Shown: positions 1 through 7,108 of the stretch, piece by piece
How the letters are laid out: each line of letters opens with the position of its first letter
How positions within the stretch are numbered: position 1 is the stretch's first letter
Assembly: GCA_007132865.1 (NCBI GenBank)
Contig: SLNU01000028.1
Coordinates: 1-8,049, forward strand
From: Bacteroidales bacterium
Lineage (GTDB): Bacteria; Bacteroidota; Bacteroidia; Bacteroidales; UBA7960
Direction: 5' to 3'
Length of the DNA: 8,049 bases
Program-made: the position numbers and the translations under genes
The notes under the pieces: generated by a model
What the model saw: only the letters and a program-made list of their open reading frames with translations
Database searches by the model: none
What the model was told of the DNA's origin: nothing

Positions 1-91
1 ATTGGGTATTGGGTATTGGGTATTGGGTATTGGGTATTGGGTATTGGGTATTGGACATTGGACTTTGGATATTGGGTATTGGACATTAGCT
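1..91. repeat. G/T-rich heptanucleotide tandem repeat (ATTGGGT type), left arm of the array
   Basis: Thirteen consecutive 7-bp units run without a gap. Seven perfect ATTGGGT copies occupy 1-49, followed by ATTGGAC (50-56), ATTGGAC (57-63), TTTGGAT (64-70), ATTGGGT (71-77), ATTGGAC (78-84) and ATTAGCT (85-91). The + strand is almost free of C. GGG runs recur every 7 bp with 4-base TATT spacers, which is a canonical G-quadruplex spacing. The array begins at the first base of the window, so its true left end is unknown. The stretch can be read without a stop in the frame of the downstream regulator (repeated G-I-G-Y-W-V-L), but that reading has no ATG and only a TTG at the window edge, so I treat it as non-coding. 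Confidence 0.95.
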
Positions 92-178
92 AACAGCCAA
101 CAGCCAATAGCCAACAGCCAACAGCCAATTGCTAACAGCCAACTGCCAATAGCCAACTGCCAATTGCTAACAGCCAAC
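1..178. repeat. Large imperfect palindrome centred on TTAGCTAA
   Basis: The switch from the G/T-rich to the C/A-rich arm falls on the perfect 8-bp palindrome TTAGCTAA at 86-93. Reading outward from the axis between 89 and 90, base 90-k faces base 89+k. The TTGG cores of the left arm then face CCAA cores of the right arm almost throughout: 79-82 with 97-100, 65-68 with 111-114, 51-54 with 125-128, 37-40 with 139-142, 30-33 with 146-149 and 23-26 with 153-156. Runs of six pairs also occur, such as 70-75 with 104-109. Each heptamer mostly contributes 4-6 of 7 possible pairs. This could extrude as a cruciform in DNA or fold as a long interrupted hairpin in RNA. Folding in the cell is inference. 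Confidence 0.8.
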
Positions 179-260
179 AGCCAACTGCCAATAGCCAACT
201 GCCAATTGCTAACAGCCAACAGCCAACCACCAACAACCAACAACCAACAACCAACAACCA
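93..260. repeat. C/A-rich heptanucleotide tandem repeat (ACAGCCA type), right arm of the array
   Basis: Exactly 24 heptamers fill this stretch: ACAGCCA nine times, ACTGCCA four times, ATAGCCA three times, ATTGCTA three times, then ACCACCA (226-232) and four ACAACCA copies (233-260). The + strand is poor in G. ATAGCCA read on the other strand in cyclic register is ATTGGCT, one base from the left-arm unit ATTGGGT, so the two arms are inverted versions of the same family. The variants are ordered: the five-unit block ACAGCCA-ACTGCCA-ATAGCCA-ACTGCCA-ATTGCTA occurs at 135-169 and again at 177-211, a 42-bp period. The last unit ends two bases before the ATG at 263. No known gene or RNA is visible inside. 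Confidence 0.95.
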
Positions 261-262
261 AA

Positions 263-880
263 ATGGACCAACAGGAAGAATTCACCAGAAAAACAATGGA
301 AATCTTCACGCGCTATGGCATTAAAAGCGTGACGATGGACGACTTATCCAGGGAGCTGGGAGTTTCAAAGAAAACGCTCTACCAGTTTTTCCATGACAAG
401 GAAGATGTGGTTCGTAAGGTGGTGACCGGGATGATAGACGGACAAAAGTGTGGAATCGACGAGATGCTGGAGCAGCAGGGAATGAACGCAATTGATCATT
501 TGCTGAACATGAGCAGGTTTATCGCCAACCATTTAAAGACCGTCAATCCCGCAATGACCTATGACCTGCAGAAATATTATCCGGCTGTCTGGGAGGAAAT
601 GGTGGATTTTAAACGGGAAAACATTTTCAAATACATCATGGACAATATCCGGCAGGGCATTGCTGAGGGCCTTTACAGGGACGACATAAATTACGAGATC
701 ATTGCCAAAGCCTATGTAAGTCGCCTGGAAATGTATTCCAGGGGCGAGATGCAAGACCTGGAGAAGTTCTCCTTTGATGAAATATTCAATACCCTGTTCA
801 TTTACCATGTCAGAGGAATATCCAATAACAAGGGTCTTAAACACCTTGATGGGGTGATCGACGAAATGACAACAAGCTAA
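263..880 (+). CDS. TetR/AcrR-family transcriptional regulator of the efflux operon
   Basis: The protein has 205 residues, normal for TetR repressors, which are dimers with an N-terminal helix-turn-helix and a C-terminal ligand-binding domain. The DNA-binding domain covers about residues 5-54. Its motif runs TMDDLSRELGVSKKTLYQFF (24-43), with recognition helix near 34-43 followed by the typical H-D-K-E. The C-terminal part, including NPAMTYDLQKYYPAVW (95-110), is helical in character and gives no ligand clue. ATG 263 is chosen because the TetR domain starts directly after it; upstream is only heptamer repeat, which stays open in the same frame without another ATG. No Shine-Dalgarno is present. 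The gene comes first, 37 bp ahead of the outer-membrane channel gene and co-directional, which suggests autoregulated repression of the pump. Family is certain; ligand and operator are unknown. Confidence 0.93.
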   Translation: MDQQEEFTRKTMEIFTRYGIKSVTMDDLSRELGVSKKTLYQFFHDKEDVVRKVVTGMIDGQKCGIDEMLEQQGMNAIDHLLNMSRFIANHLKTVNPAMTYDLQKYYPAVWEEMVDFKRENIFKYIMDNIRQGIAEGLYRDDINYEIIAKAYVSRLEMYSRGEMQDLEKFSFDEIFNTLFIYHVRGISNNKGLKHLDGVIDEMTTS

Positions 881-917
881 AGCCAAGCCCGATGCCGGTG
901 TGGAAGCATTAAAAACA

Positions 918-2309
918 ATGCAAATGCGAATCACTAATTTACAATCCCAATTACCGAAGAAATGGCTGGTGGCAATCAGCATGTGGATGATTTTCACCCC
1001 TGCAATCTTCGCCCAAAACGAGCCCCTTTCACTCAGCCTGAAGGAGGCAAGGCTGGCCGCCATTGAAAACAACAGGCAGATCCAAACGGCAGAACTGGAT
1101 ATTGAGATTGCCGAAAAACAGATATGGGAAATCACGGCCGGGGGACTCCCTCAGGTTAGTGCATCACTGGGATACCAGTATTATTTTGAATTGCCCACCT
1201 CCCTGATACCTTCGGAATTCTTTGGTGGACAGCCCGGGGATTTCACGGAGATCCAATTTGGAACAAAACAGAATCTGACGGCATCGGCTACCATCAACCA
1301 GCTGATATTTAGCGGGGAGTATATTGTCGGACTCCGATCGGCAAGGATATACCGGGAGCTGGCCAGCCAGAACCGCAATCGGACCGCACTGGAGGTAAAA
1401 ACCATGGTAACGGAAACGTATTTCCTTGCCTTGCTTTCCATTGAAAACCTGGATGTTGTTCGCAAAAACCTGGAGAATATCCGGCAAACCCTTTTTGAAA
1501 CCACCAAAATACTGGAAGCCGGGTTTACAGACCCGATCAATGTGGACCAGTTAAAGCTAACAGTTAGTAACCTGGAATACCAGGTATCCAACCTGGAAAG
1601 GCAGAAGACTCTTGCATTGAGCCTTTTAAAGTTCCAGGCCGGACTTCCGGTCGGACTTGCCATCGAGCTGACGGATAATCTGCCAGACCTGCTAGCGGAT
1701 TTTTCAGCGGATGTTGCACTGAGTGCCGGATTTGACCTGGAGGCACATATTGATATGCGCATCATGCAGTCGCAGGAGGATTTCAGCACCATGGTCCTTC
1801 GCAGGGAACAAAGCTTTTTCCTTCCGAGTTTTTCTGCATTTTACACCCGGCAGGAGATGGCCATGCGCGATGGCTTCAATTTTCTGGACAGCGCCTATCC
1901 ATGGTTTCCAACCAGCTATTTTGGAGTCAACCTGAATATCCCCGTTTTCTCAAGCGGATTGCGCAGGGCCAGGGTGCAACAGGCCCGCATCGAACTCGAA
2001 AAGGCCAGAATAGGAAAGGAAGAAACCAGGCAGGCGCTTCTGCTGCAGATGCAGCAGGCAAGGGCCGATCTGGAAACAGCCATGGAGCAGTACCTGAATC
2101 AGAAAGGCAACCTTGAACTGGCCAGGCGAATCCTGGAACGCACCACAAGCATGCACAGGGAGGGTTTGGCGAGCAGCCTGGAACTCACCCAGGCGAGTGA
2201 CCAGTTACTGAGTACCCAGTCAAACTACCTGGGTGCAATGGCCAGCTTGCTCAATGCGCAAAACAGCCTGGAGAAGGCCCTGGGGCGGACAGAAAGAATT
2301 TTTGAATAA
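918..2309 (+). CDS. TolC-like outer membrane efflux protein (OEP family)
   Basis: This is the outer-membrane channel of a tripartite efflux system, a trimer forming a beta-barrel with a long periplasmic helical tunnel. With ATG 918 it has 463 residues, usual for the family. An export signal is visible: basic K14-K15, hydrophobic segment W16-A32 and likely cleavage at F-A/Q (32/33). Two OEP repeats follow: the first starts at LSLKEARLAAIENN (about 39-52), and the second ends with an alanine-rich helix containing E-G-L-A-S-S-L-E-L-T-Q-A and finishing in L-E-K-A-L-G-R. There is no lipobox cysteine. ATG 924 is an equally plausible start, and a GTG at 900 would add six residues; both keep the signal peptide. 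The gene sits between the regulator and the adaptor, so it is a dedicated channel for this pump. Confidence 0.93.
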   Translation: MQMRITNLQSQLPKKWLVAISMWMIFTPAIFAQNEPLSLSLKEARLAAIENNRQIQTAELDIEIAEKQIWEITAGGLPQVSASLGYQYYFELPTSLIPSEFFGGQPGDFTEIQFGTKQNLTASATINQLIFSGEYIVGLRSARIYRELASQNRNRTALEVKTMVTETYFLALLSIENLDVVRKNLENIRQTLFETTKILEAGFTDPINVDQLKLTVSNLEYQVSNLERQKTLALSLLKFQAGLPVGLAIELTDNLPDLLADFSADVALSAGFDLEAHIDMRIMQSQEDFSTMVLRREQSFFLPSFSAFYTRQEMAMRDGFNFLDSAYPWFPTSYFGVNLNIPVFSSGLRRARVQQARIELEKARIGKEETRQALLLQMQQARADLETAMEQYLNQKGNLELARRILERTTSMHREGLASSLELTQASDQLLSTQSNYLGAMASLLNAQNSLEKALGRTERIFE

Positions 2310-2342
2310 AAATCACCTTAAAACCTTGCAAATTAAATAAAT

Positions 2343-3566
2343 ATGAACTCCCTGAAAACATACCAACACCCAGCTTACCGGGGGCCAGGGTCCTCCCTCT
2401 CCCTCTCCCTTTCCCTGGTCCTGCTAATCGGACTGGCAATTGGGCTGCCTTCATGCAGCAGCCAGGCAGAAGAAGGTCCTGATGCCATCCGGACGCAAAT
2501 TTCCCAGTACCAGGCAGAGATCAATGAGCTCACCATGAAGATCAATGAGCTGGACAGGCAACTTGAGGATATGGGTGAACAACCCAGAAGCCGTGCACGC
2601 TTGCCTGTGACGGTCATCGAAGTAGCCCCGTCAGACTTTGATCAGTATTTTAAAGCCTCTGCATCGGTTGAGGCTGTCCAGACCGCCATGATCAGTCCGG
2701 AAACAAACGGCCAGATAAAGGAGATCCTGGTGTCAAGAGGGCAGCGGGTCAGAAGCGGACAAGTGGTTGCCCGGCTGAATACCCAGGTCATGCAGAACAG
2801 CATGGAGGAGGTGAAAACCAGTCTGTCCCTGGCCAATACAGTGTACCAGCGCCAAAAGGGACTGTGGGATCAGCAAATTGGCAGCGAAATCCAGTACCTG
2901 GAGGCGCGGAATGCTGTGGAATCTTTGGAAACCAGGTTAAAGACACTTGAATCACAACTGAATATGGCTGTGATGCGTGCCCCTTTCAGCGGCATCGTGG
3001 ACGAAATATTCCTGAAAGAAGGTGAACTGGCCATGCCGGGTTCAAGGGTTATGCACATCCTTAACCTCGAAAGCCTCTACATCAATGCGGATGTATCTGA
3101 GTCCCACATGGGAAGTATCCGCCAGGGAGATAAGGTCATTCTTCGTTTTCCTGCATTCCCGGAAGAGGATCTGCTGGTGCCCATTCACCGGGTGGGCCAG
3201 GTGATCAATCCTGACAACCGCACATTCAGGTTACAGCTCCTGATCGGGAATCCCGGGGAACGCTACAAGCCAAACATGATGGCCTCCCTGGGCATTGTCA
3301 CCTTTACAAGCGCGGATGTGCTTTCCGTTCCATCCATCCTGATAAAACAGGATGTACAGGGGCATTACCTCTATACGGCCGACACCAGAAACGGCGACCT
3401 GGTTGCCCGCAAGGTCTATGTGGAAAGAGGTCCGGACGGGGAAGGCCAAACAATGATTACATCCGGTCTGAATCCGGGAGACCAGGTTATTCAGCGGGGC
3501 CACAACCTGGTGGCGGATGGAAGCCTGGTACAGATAGAAAACGATGAAAGCCCTTTGGCCCGGTAA
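2343..3566 (+). CDS. RND efflux periplasmic adaptor (HlyD/AcrA-type membrane fusion lipoprotein)
   Basis: The 407-residue adaptor links the RND pump to the outer-membrane channel. It has a lipoprotein signal: hydrophobic 19-35 with lipobox L-P-S-C, lipidated Cys38. Next is a predicted coiled coil at about 49-77, with hydrophobic residues at 53, 56, 60, 63, 67, 70, 74 and 77. The adaptor domains follow: first lipoyl half near 114-146 (ISPETNGQIKEILVSRGQRV), helical hairpin about 147-205, second lipoyl half 207-241 with M-R-A-P-F-S-G-I-V-D, beta-barrel about 245-320 (Y-K-P-N-M-M-A-S at 308-315), and a membrane-proximal domain to the end. ATG 2343 is the only Met that keeps the signal. It lies 33 bp after the channel gene and 36 bp before the pump gene, so co-transcription is likely. 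The N-region before the hydrophobic core is rather long. Confidence 0.93.
   Translation: MNSLKTYQHPAYRGPGSSLSLSLSLVLLIGLAIGLPSCSSQAEEGPDAIRTQISQYQAEINELTMKINELDRQLEDMGEQPRSRARLPVTVIEVAPSDFDQYFKASASVEAVQTAMISPETNGQIKEILVSRGQRVRSGQVVARLNTQVMQNSMEEVKTSLSLANTVYQRQKGLWDQQIGSEIQYLEARNAVESLETRLKTLESQLNMAVMRAPFSGIVDEIFLKEGELAMPGSRVMHILNLESLYINADVSESHMGSIRQGDKVILRFPAFPEEDLLVPIHRVGQVINPDNRTFRLQLLIGNPGERYKPNMMASLGIVTFTSADVLSVPSILIKQDVQGHYLYTADTRNGDLVARKVYVERGPDGEGQTMITSGLNPGDQVIQRGHNLVADGSLVQIENDESPLAR
2394..2417 (+). repeat. Hexanucleotide microsatellite (TCCCTN)4 inside the adaptor signal peptide
   Basis: Four consecutive 6-bp units, TCCCTC twice, then TCCCTT and TCCCTG, encode alternating Ser-Leu (residues 18-25) at the start of the hydrophobic core. 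Because the unit is six bases, copy-number change would add or remove a Ser-Leu pair without a frameshift and so lengthen or shorten the signal-peptide core. The repeat is directly visible; any functional effect is inference. Confidence 0.8.
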
Positions 3567-3602
3567 GCCAATTAATACACAACCTTAATAATCCATCCGA
3601 CG

Positions 3603-6600
3603 ATGGCTGAAAACAACCAGAAGAGCGCACCATTCAGGGAGTTCAGATTAACCACCCTGGCCCTGAAAAACAAGCATACCATATTCATGGTCACCTTTCT
3701 GCTGGCCATGTTTGGCATACTTTCATACAGAACACTGCCCAAGGAATTGTTTCCCGATGTGGTAATCCCGACCATCATGGTCAAGACGATCTATCCGGGC
3801 AACCCACCCCTTGACATGGAGAACCTGATTACACGGCCGCTGGAAAACGAGATCAATACGATCACCGGGATCAAGGTGCTCAGGTCCACTTCCACACAGG
3901 ACAATTCAGATATTTTTGTTGAATTCCAGACAGATGTGGATATCAGCGATGCACTGCAGGATGTCAAGGATGCCGTAGACCGGGTAAAGGCCGATCTGCC
4001 CTCCGACCTGCCGGCAGATCCCATGGTGATGGACATAGATTTTTCAGAGTTCCCGATCATCAATGTGAACCTGTCGGGAGAATTCTCCCTGAATGAGTTA
4101 AAACGCTTTGCAGACTACCTTGAGGAAGAGATAGAAAACATCGCGGAGATTTCAAAGGTAGAGGTCACCGGTATAGAGGAGAGGGAGGTGCAAATTCTGG
4201 CAGATCCCCTTAAACTGGAGGCCAACGAACTGAATTTCGACGACATCGAAAACGCCGTCAGGGCGGAGAATATTTCAATGGCCGGGGGTTCCCTCCGCTT
4301 TGAGGACAATACCCGCTGGGCCATTAGGACGGTAGGGGAATTCAGGGATGTCAGGGAGATCGGGGATATCATCGTAAAGTATGAGGACCAGCATATCGTT
4401 TACCTGCGGGATGTGGCTGTGGTCAGGGACACCTACGCAGATCCAATGAGTTACGCACGCCTGGATGATCAGCCGGTGGTATCCCTTCAGGTGGTTAAAA
4501 AGTCCGGGGAAAACCTGCTTTCCGCAACCAGCAAAATTTTTGACATACTGGACGATGCAAGGCGATCAGGAGTCCTCCCGCCGGACTTGAACGTGACCAT
4601 CACCAACGACCAGTCGGAAGAGATCCGCAACCAGCTCACCAACCTGGAAAACAGTGTGATCATGGCCGTAATCCTGGTGATTGTTGTGCTGTTTTTGTTC
4701 CTCGGACTAAAGAATGCGCTATTTGTGGGAATTGCCATCCCCCTGTCTATGCTGATTTCATTTATGGTTTTCGGCATCGCAGGCATACAGATCAATATGA
4801 TTGTACTGTTCTCCCTGATCCTCGCCCTGGGTCTGCTTGTGGACAATTCCATTGTGGCAGTGGACAATATATTCCGGTTTGCCGGGCAGGATTACAGTAT
4901 TTTTGAAGCGGCACGCAGGGCCATCGGAGAAATTGCATGGCCAATCATTACATCCACCGCCACCACCCTCTCCGCCTTTATTCCCCTTGCATTCTGGGGA
5001 GGGATTGTGGGTGAATTCATGAAATACCTGCCACTAACCCTGATCATCGTTCTGACCTCCTCACTTTTTGTCGCCCTTGTGATCATACCGGTATTTTCCT
5101 ATACCTTCTTCCGGAAAAAGCCGGTCGGGCAGAAAGCGGAGGAAGCGGCAATGACGAAAACCAGGGGCAAATCCCGTCGCAAGCTCATCATTGCTGCGGT
5201 CCTGATCCTTGGCGGGGGTTTATTCCACATTGCGGGATTCGTTATTGCCGGCAACCTGCTTTTGTTGGCTGGTTTACTTTTTGTAGTCGGACAATTTCTG
5301 CTGGGGAGACTGGCCATCCTATTCCGGGAAACAGTGCTGCCATTCAATGAGCGGCTTTATGAAAGGACACTCCGCTTTGCATTAAAAGGCAGGAACCCTT
5401 ATAAATTCCTGGGGGGTACGATGCTTTTTCTTGTTCTGGCCCTGGCCTTTTTTGTCTGGAGAAGCCCCAATGTGCTTTTTTTTCCCGAGAATGATCCGCA
5501 GTTCATCAATATCCTTGTGGAAATGCCCATCGGCACAGACATTACCGAAACCGATGCCCGTATCAGGCAGGTGGAAGACCATGTGGAGGAGATCATCCGG
5601 CCTTATCGCCACATCGTGAAATCGGTGCTGACCAGTGTCGGACAGGGCGCGGTGGGGGAAATGGAATTCAGCGCCGGGGACACCCCGAACAAGGCCCGCA
5701 TCACCGTAACTTTTATAGAGTTTGAGAACCGGGAAGGGATTAACACAAGCGATATCATGGCAAAGCTCAGCCGGGAGTTGATCGGTAATTATCCTGGGAT
5801 GGAGTTCATGATCGAAAAAAACATGACAGGACCACCAGCGGGCCGCGCCATTAACCTGGAGGTAAGCGGCAGGGACCTGCCAAGGCTGGTCAGCCTGACA
5901 GACAGCATCCAACGTAAGATCGAATCCTCAGGCATCGAGGGCATTGAGGGACTATCAGCAGATATTGAGACCGATAATCCCGAAATCGTTGTGCATATTG
6001 ACCGGGATGCCGCCCGCCGCTTCGGTGTCAGCACATACGCCATTGCCAATAATATCCGGACGGCATTGTTCGGGAAGGAAATCTCCACATTCAAGATTGG
6101 AGAAGAGGAATTCCCTATTCAGCTCAGGTTGCAGGAAGAATCCCGCTACAACCTTTCCACCCTGATGAACCAGCGCATTACTTTCAGAAGTCAGAGTTCC
6201 GGCAGACTGATGCAGGTTCCCATATCTGCAGTGGCCCGGGTGGAGTACAGCAAGACCTATGGTTCCATCAACCGCATCAACCTCGACAGGGTGATTACGC
6301 TAAGCTCAAATGTGCTGCCAGGGTACAATGCCAATAGAATCAACCAGCAGATCCGGGACCTGCTGGCCGATTTGGACCTGCCCGATGGCTATCGGTATAG
6401 TTTTACCGGGGAGCAACAGGAGCAGCAGGAGTCGATGGATTTTCTAGTCAGGGCGCTGCTGATTGCCGTGTCGCTAATCGGACTGATACTGGTGACCCAG
6501 TTCAACTCATTGCTTAAGCCTTTTATCATCATCGGCAGCGTTATCTTCAGCACTGCCGGAGTGTTTTTCGGCCTGGCACTGTTCAATATGGAGTTTGTGG

Positions 6601-7064
6601 TGATCATGACTGGAATCGGGATTGTAAGCCTTGCCGGTGTCGTGGTGAACAACGCCATCGTACTCATAGATTACACCGATTACCTGCACCTGCAAAGGAA
6701 AGCCGAACTGGGCATCCCTGAAGAGGAATACCTGGATCCCGAGGAGTCACTGGCTTGCATTCAGCTTGCCGGAGAAACCCGTTTCCGGCCTGTGATACTG
6801 ACCGCGATCACCACGGTGCTTGGGCTGTTTCCGCTGGCAGTCGGACTAAACATCAACTTTGTGAGCCTGGTGACCAGCTTCAATCCGCAGATCTATTTCG
6901 GCGGAGACAATGCCGCCTTCTGGGGTCCGATGTCGTGGACGGTGATATTCGGACTGACGGTAGCGACATTTCTGACGCTTGTAATCGTTCCGTCCATGTA
7001 CCAAATTATCCTGGCCACCAAACGTAAAACAAAGAGTTGGCTTGCGCAAATGATCAAGCAATAA
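3603..7064 (+). CDS. RND efflux transporter permease (AcrB/HAE1-like)
   Basis: This is the inner-membrane pump, a proton-driven trimer that exports substrates through the adaptor and channel. Its 1153 residues exceed the usual 1020-1050 of AcrB. TM1 is near 25-43; the first periplasmic porter region starts with YPGNPPLDMENLITRPLE (64-81). TM2-TM6 span about 350-500, with TM4 motif G-L-L-V-D-N-S-I-V (410-418). The second periplasmic region, about 620-945, includes G-P-P-A-G-R-A-I-N-L-E-V-S-G (743-756). TM8-TM12 span about 948-1137. D414 matches AcrB Asp407, but N415 replaces Asp408 and N1016 replaces Lys940; R1060 and T1067 match Arg971 and Thr978. An extra block, about 504-580, with two hydrophobic helices lies between TM6 and TM7. 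HAE1-type drug or hydrophobe export is more likely than metal export, but the substrate is unknown. No clear terminator hairpin follows the stop. Confidence 0.95.
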   Translation: MAENNQKSAPFREFRLTTLALKNKHTIFMVTFLLAMFGILSYRTLPKELFPDVVIPTIMVKTIYPGNPPLDMENLITRPLENEINTITGIKVLRSTSTQDNSDIFVEFQTDVDISDALQDVKDAVDRVKADLPSDLPADPMVMDIDFSEFPIINVNLSGEFSLNELKRFADYLEEEIENIAEISKVEVTGIEEREVQILADPLKLEANELNFDDIENAVRAENISMAGGSLRFEDNTRWAIRTVGEFRDVREIGDIIVKYEDQHIVYLRDVAVVRDTYADPMSYARLDDQPVVSLQVVKKSGENLLSATSKIFDILDDARRSGVLPPDLNVTITNDQSEEIRNQLTNLENSVIMAVILVIVVLFLFLGLKNALFVGIAIPLSMLISFMVFGIAGIQINMIVLFSLILALGLLVDNSIVAVDNIFRFAGQDYSIFEAARRAIGEIAWPIITSTATTLSAFIPLAFWGGIVGEFMKYLPLTLIIVLTSSLFVALVIIPVFSYTFFRKKPVGQKAEEAAMTKTRGKSRRKLIIAAVLILGGGLFHIAGFVIAGNLLLLAGLLFVVGQFLLGRLAILFRETVLPFNERLYERTLRFALKGRNPYKFLGGTMLFLVLALAFFVWRSPNVLFFPENDPQFINILVEMPIGTDITETDARIRQVEDHVEEIIRPYRHIVKSVLTSVGQGAVGEMEFSAGDTPNKARITVTFIEFENREGINTSDIMAKLSRELIGNYPGMEFMIEKNMTGPPAGRAINLEVSGRDLPRLVSLTDSIQRKIESSGIEGIEGLSADIETDNPEIVVHIDRDAARRFGVSTYAIANNIRTALFGKEISTFKIGEEEFPIQLRLQEESRYNLSTLMNQRITFRSQSSGRLMQVPISAVARVEYSKTYGSINRINLDRVITLSSNVLPGYNANRINQQIRDLLADLDLPDGYRYSFTGEQQEQQESMDFLVRALLIAVSLIGLILVTQFNSLLKPFIIIGSVIFSTAGVFFGLALFNMEFVVIMTGIGIVSLAGVVVNNAIVLIDYTDYLHLQRKAELGIPEEEYLDPEESLACIQLAGETRFRPVILTAITTVLGLFPLAVGLNINFVSLVTSFNPQIYFGGDNAAFWGPMSWTVIFGLTVATFLTLVIVPSMYQIILATKRKTKSWLAQMIKQ

Positions 7065-7108
7065 TCAATCCATGCTGCAGACGGGGAAATGACCGGAAAA
7101 ATCTGAAA

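Noticed and set aside
1..260. CRISPR array
   Set aside because: The units are 7 bp, contiguous and without unique spacers, and no cas gene is in view.
1..262. Insertion sequence or transposon end next to the regulator
   Set aside because: There is no transposase, no defined terminal inverted repeat with target duplication, and the sequence is entirely simple heptamers.
533..1135. Long reverse-strand open frame of about 200 codons spanning the regulator and channel genes
   Set aside because: It lies antisense to two confidently identified genes and has no recognisable protein features; it is a shadow of their codon use.
5476..5483. Run of eight T as a possible phase-variation or frameshift site in the pump gene
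   Set aside because: The frame is intact across it and the run encodes a normal Leu-Phe-Phe near the end of TM7. Eight bases alone is weak evidence for programmed slippage.
5382..5912. Reverse-strand open frame of 176 codons inside the pump gene
   Set aside because: Its composition is that of a complementary shadow, and the forward frame is an intact RND protein throughout.
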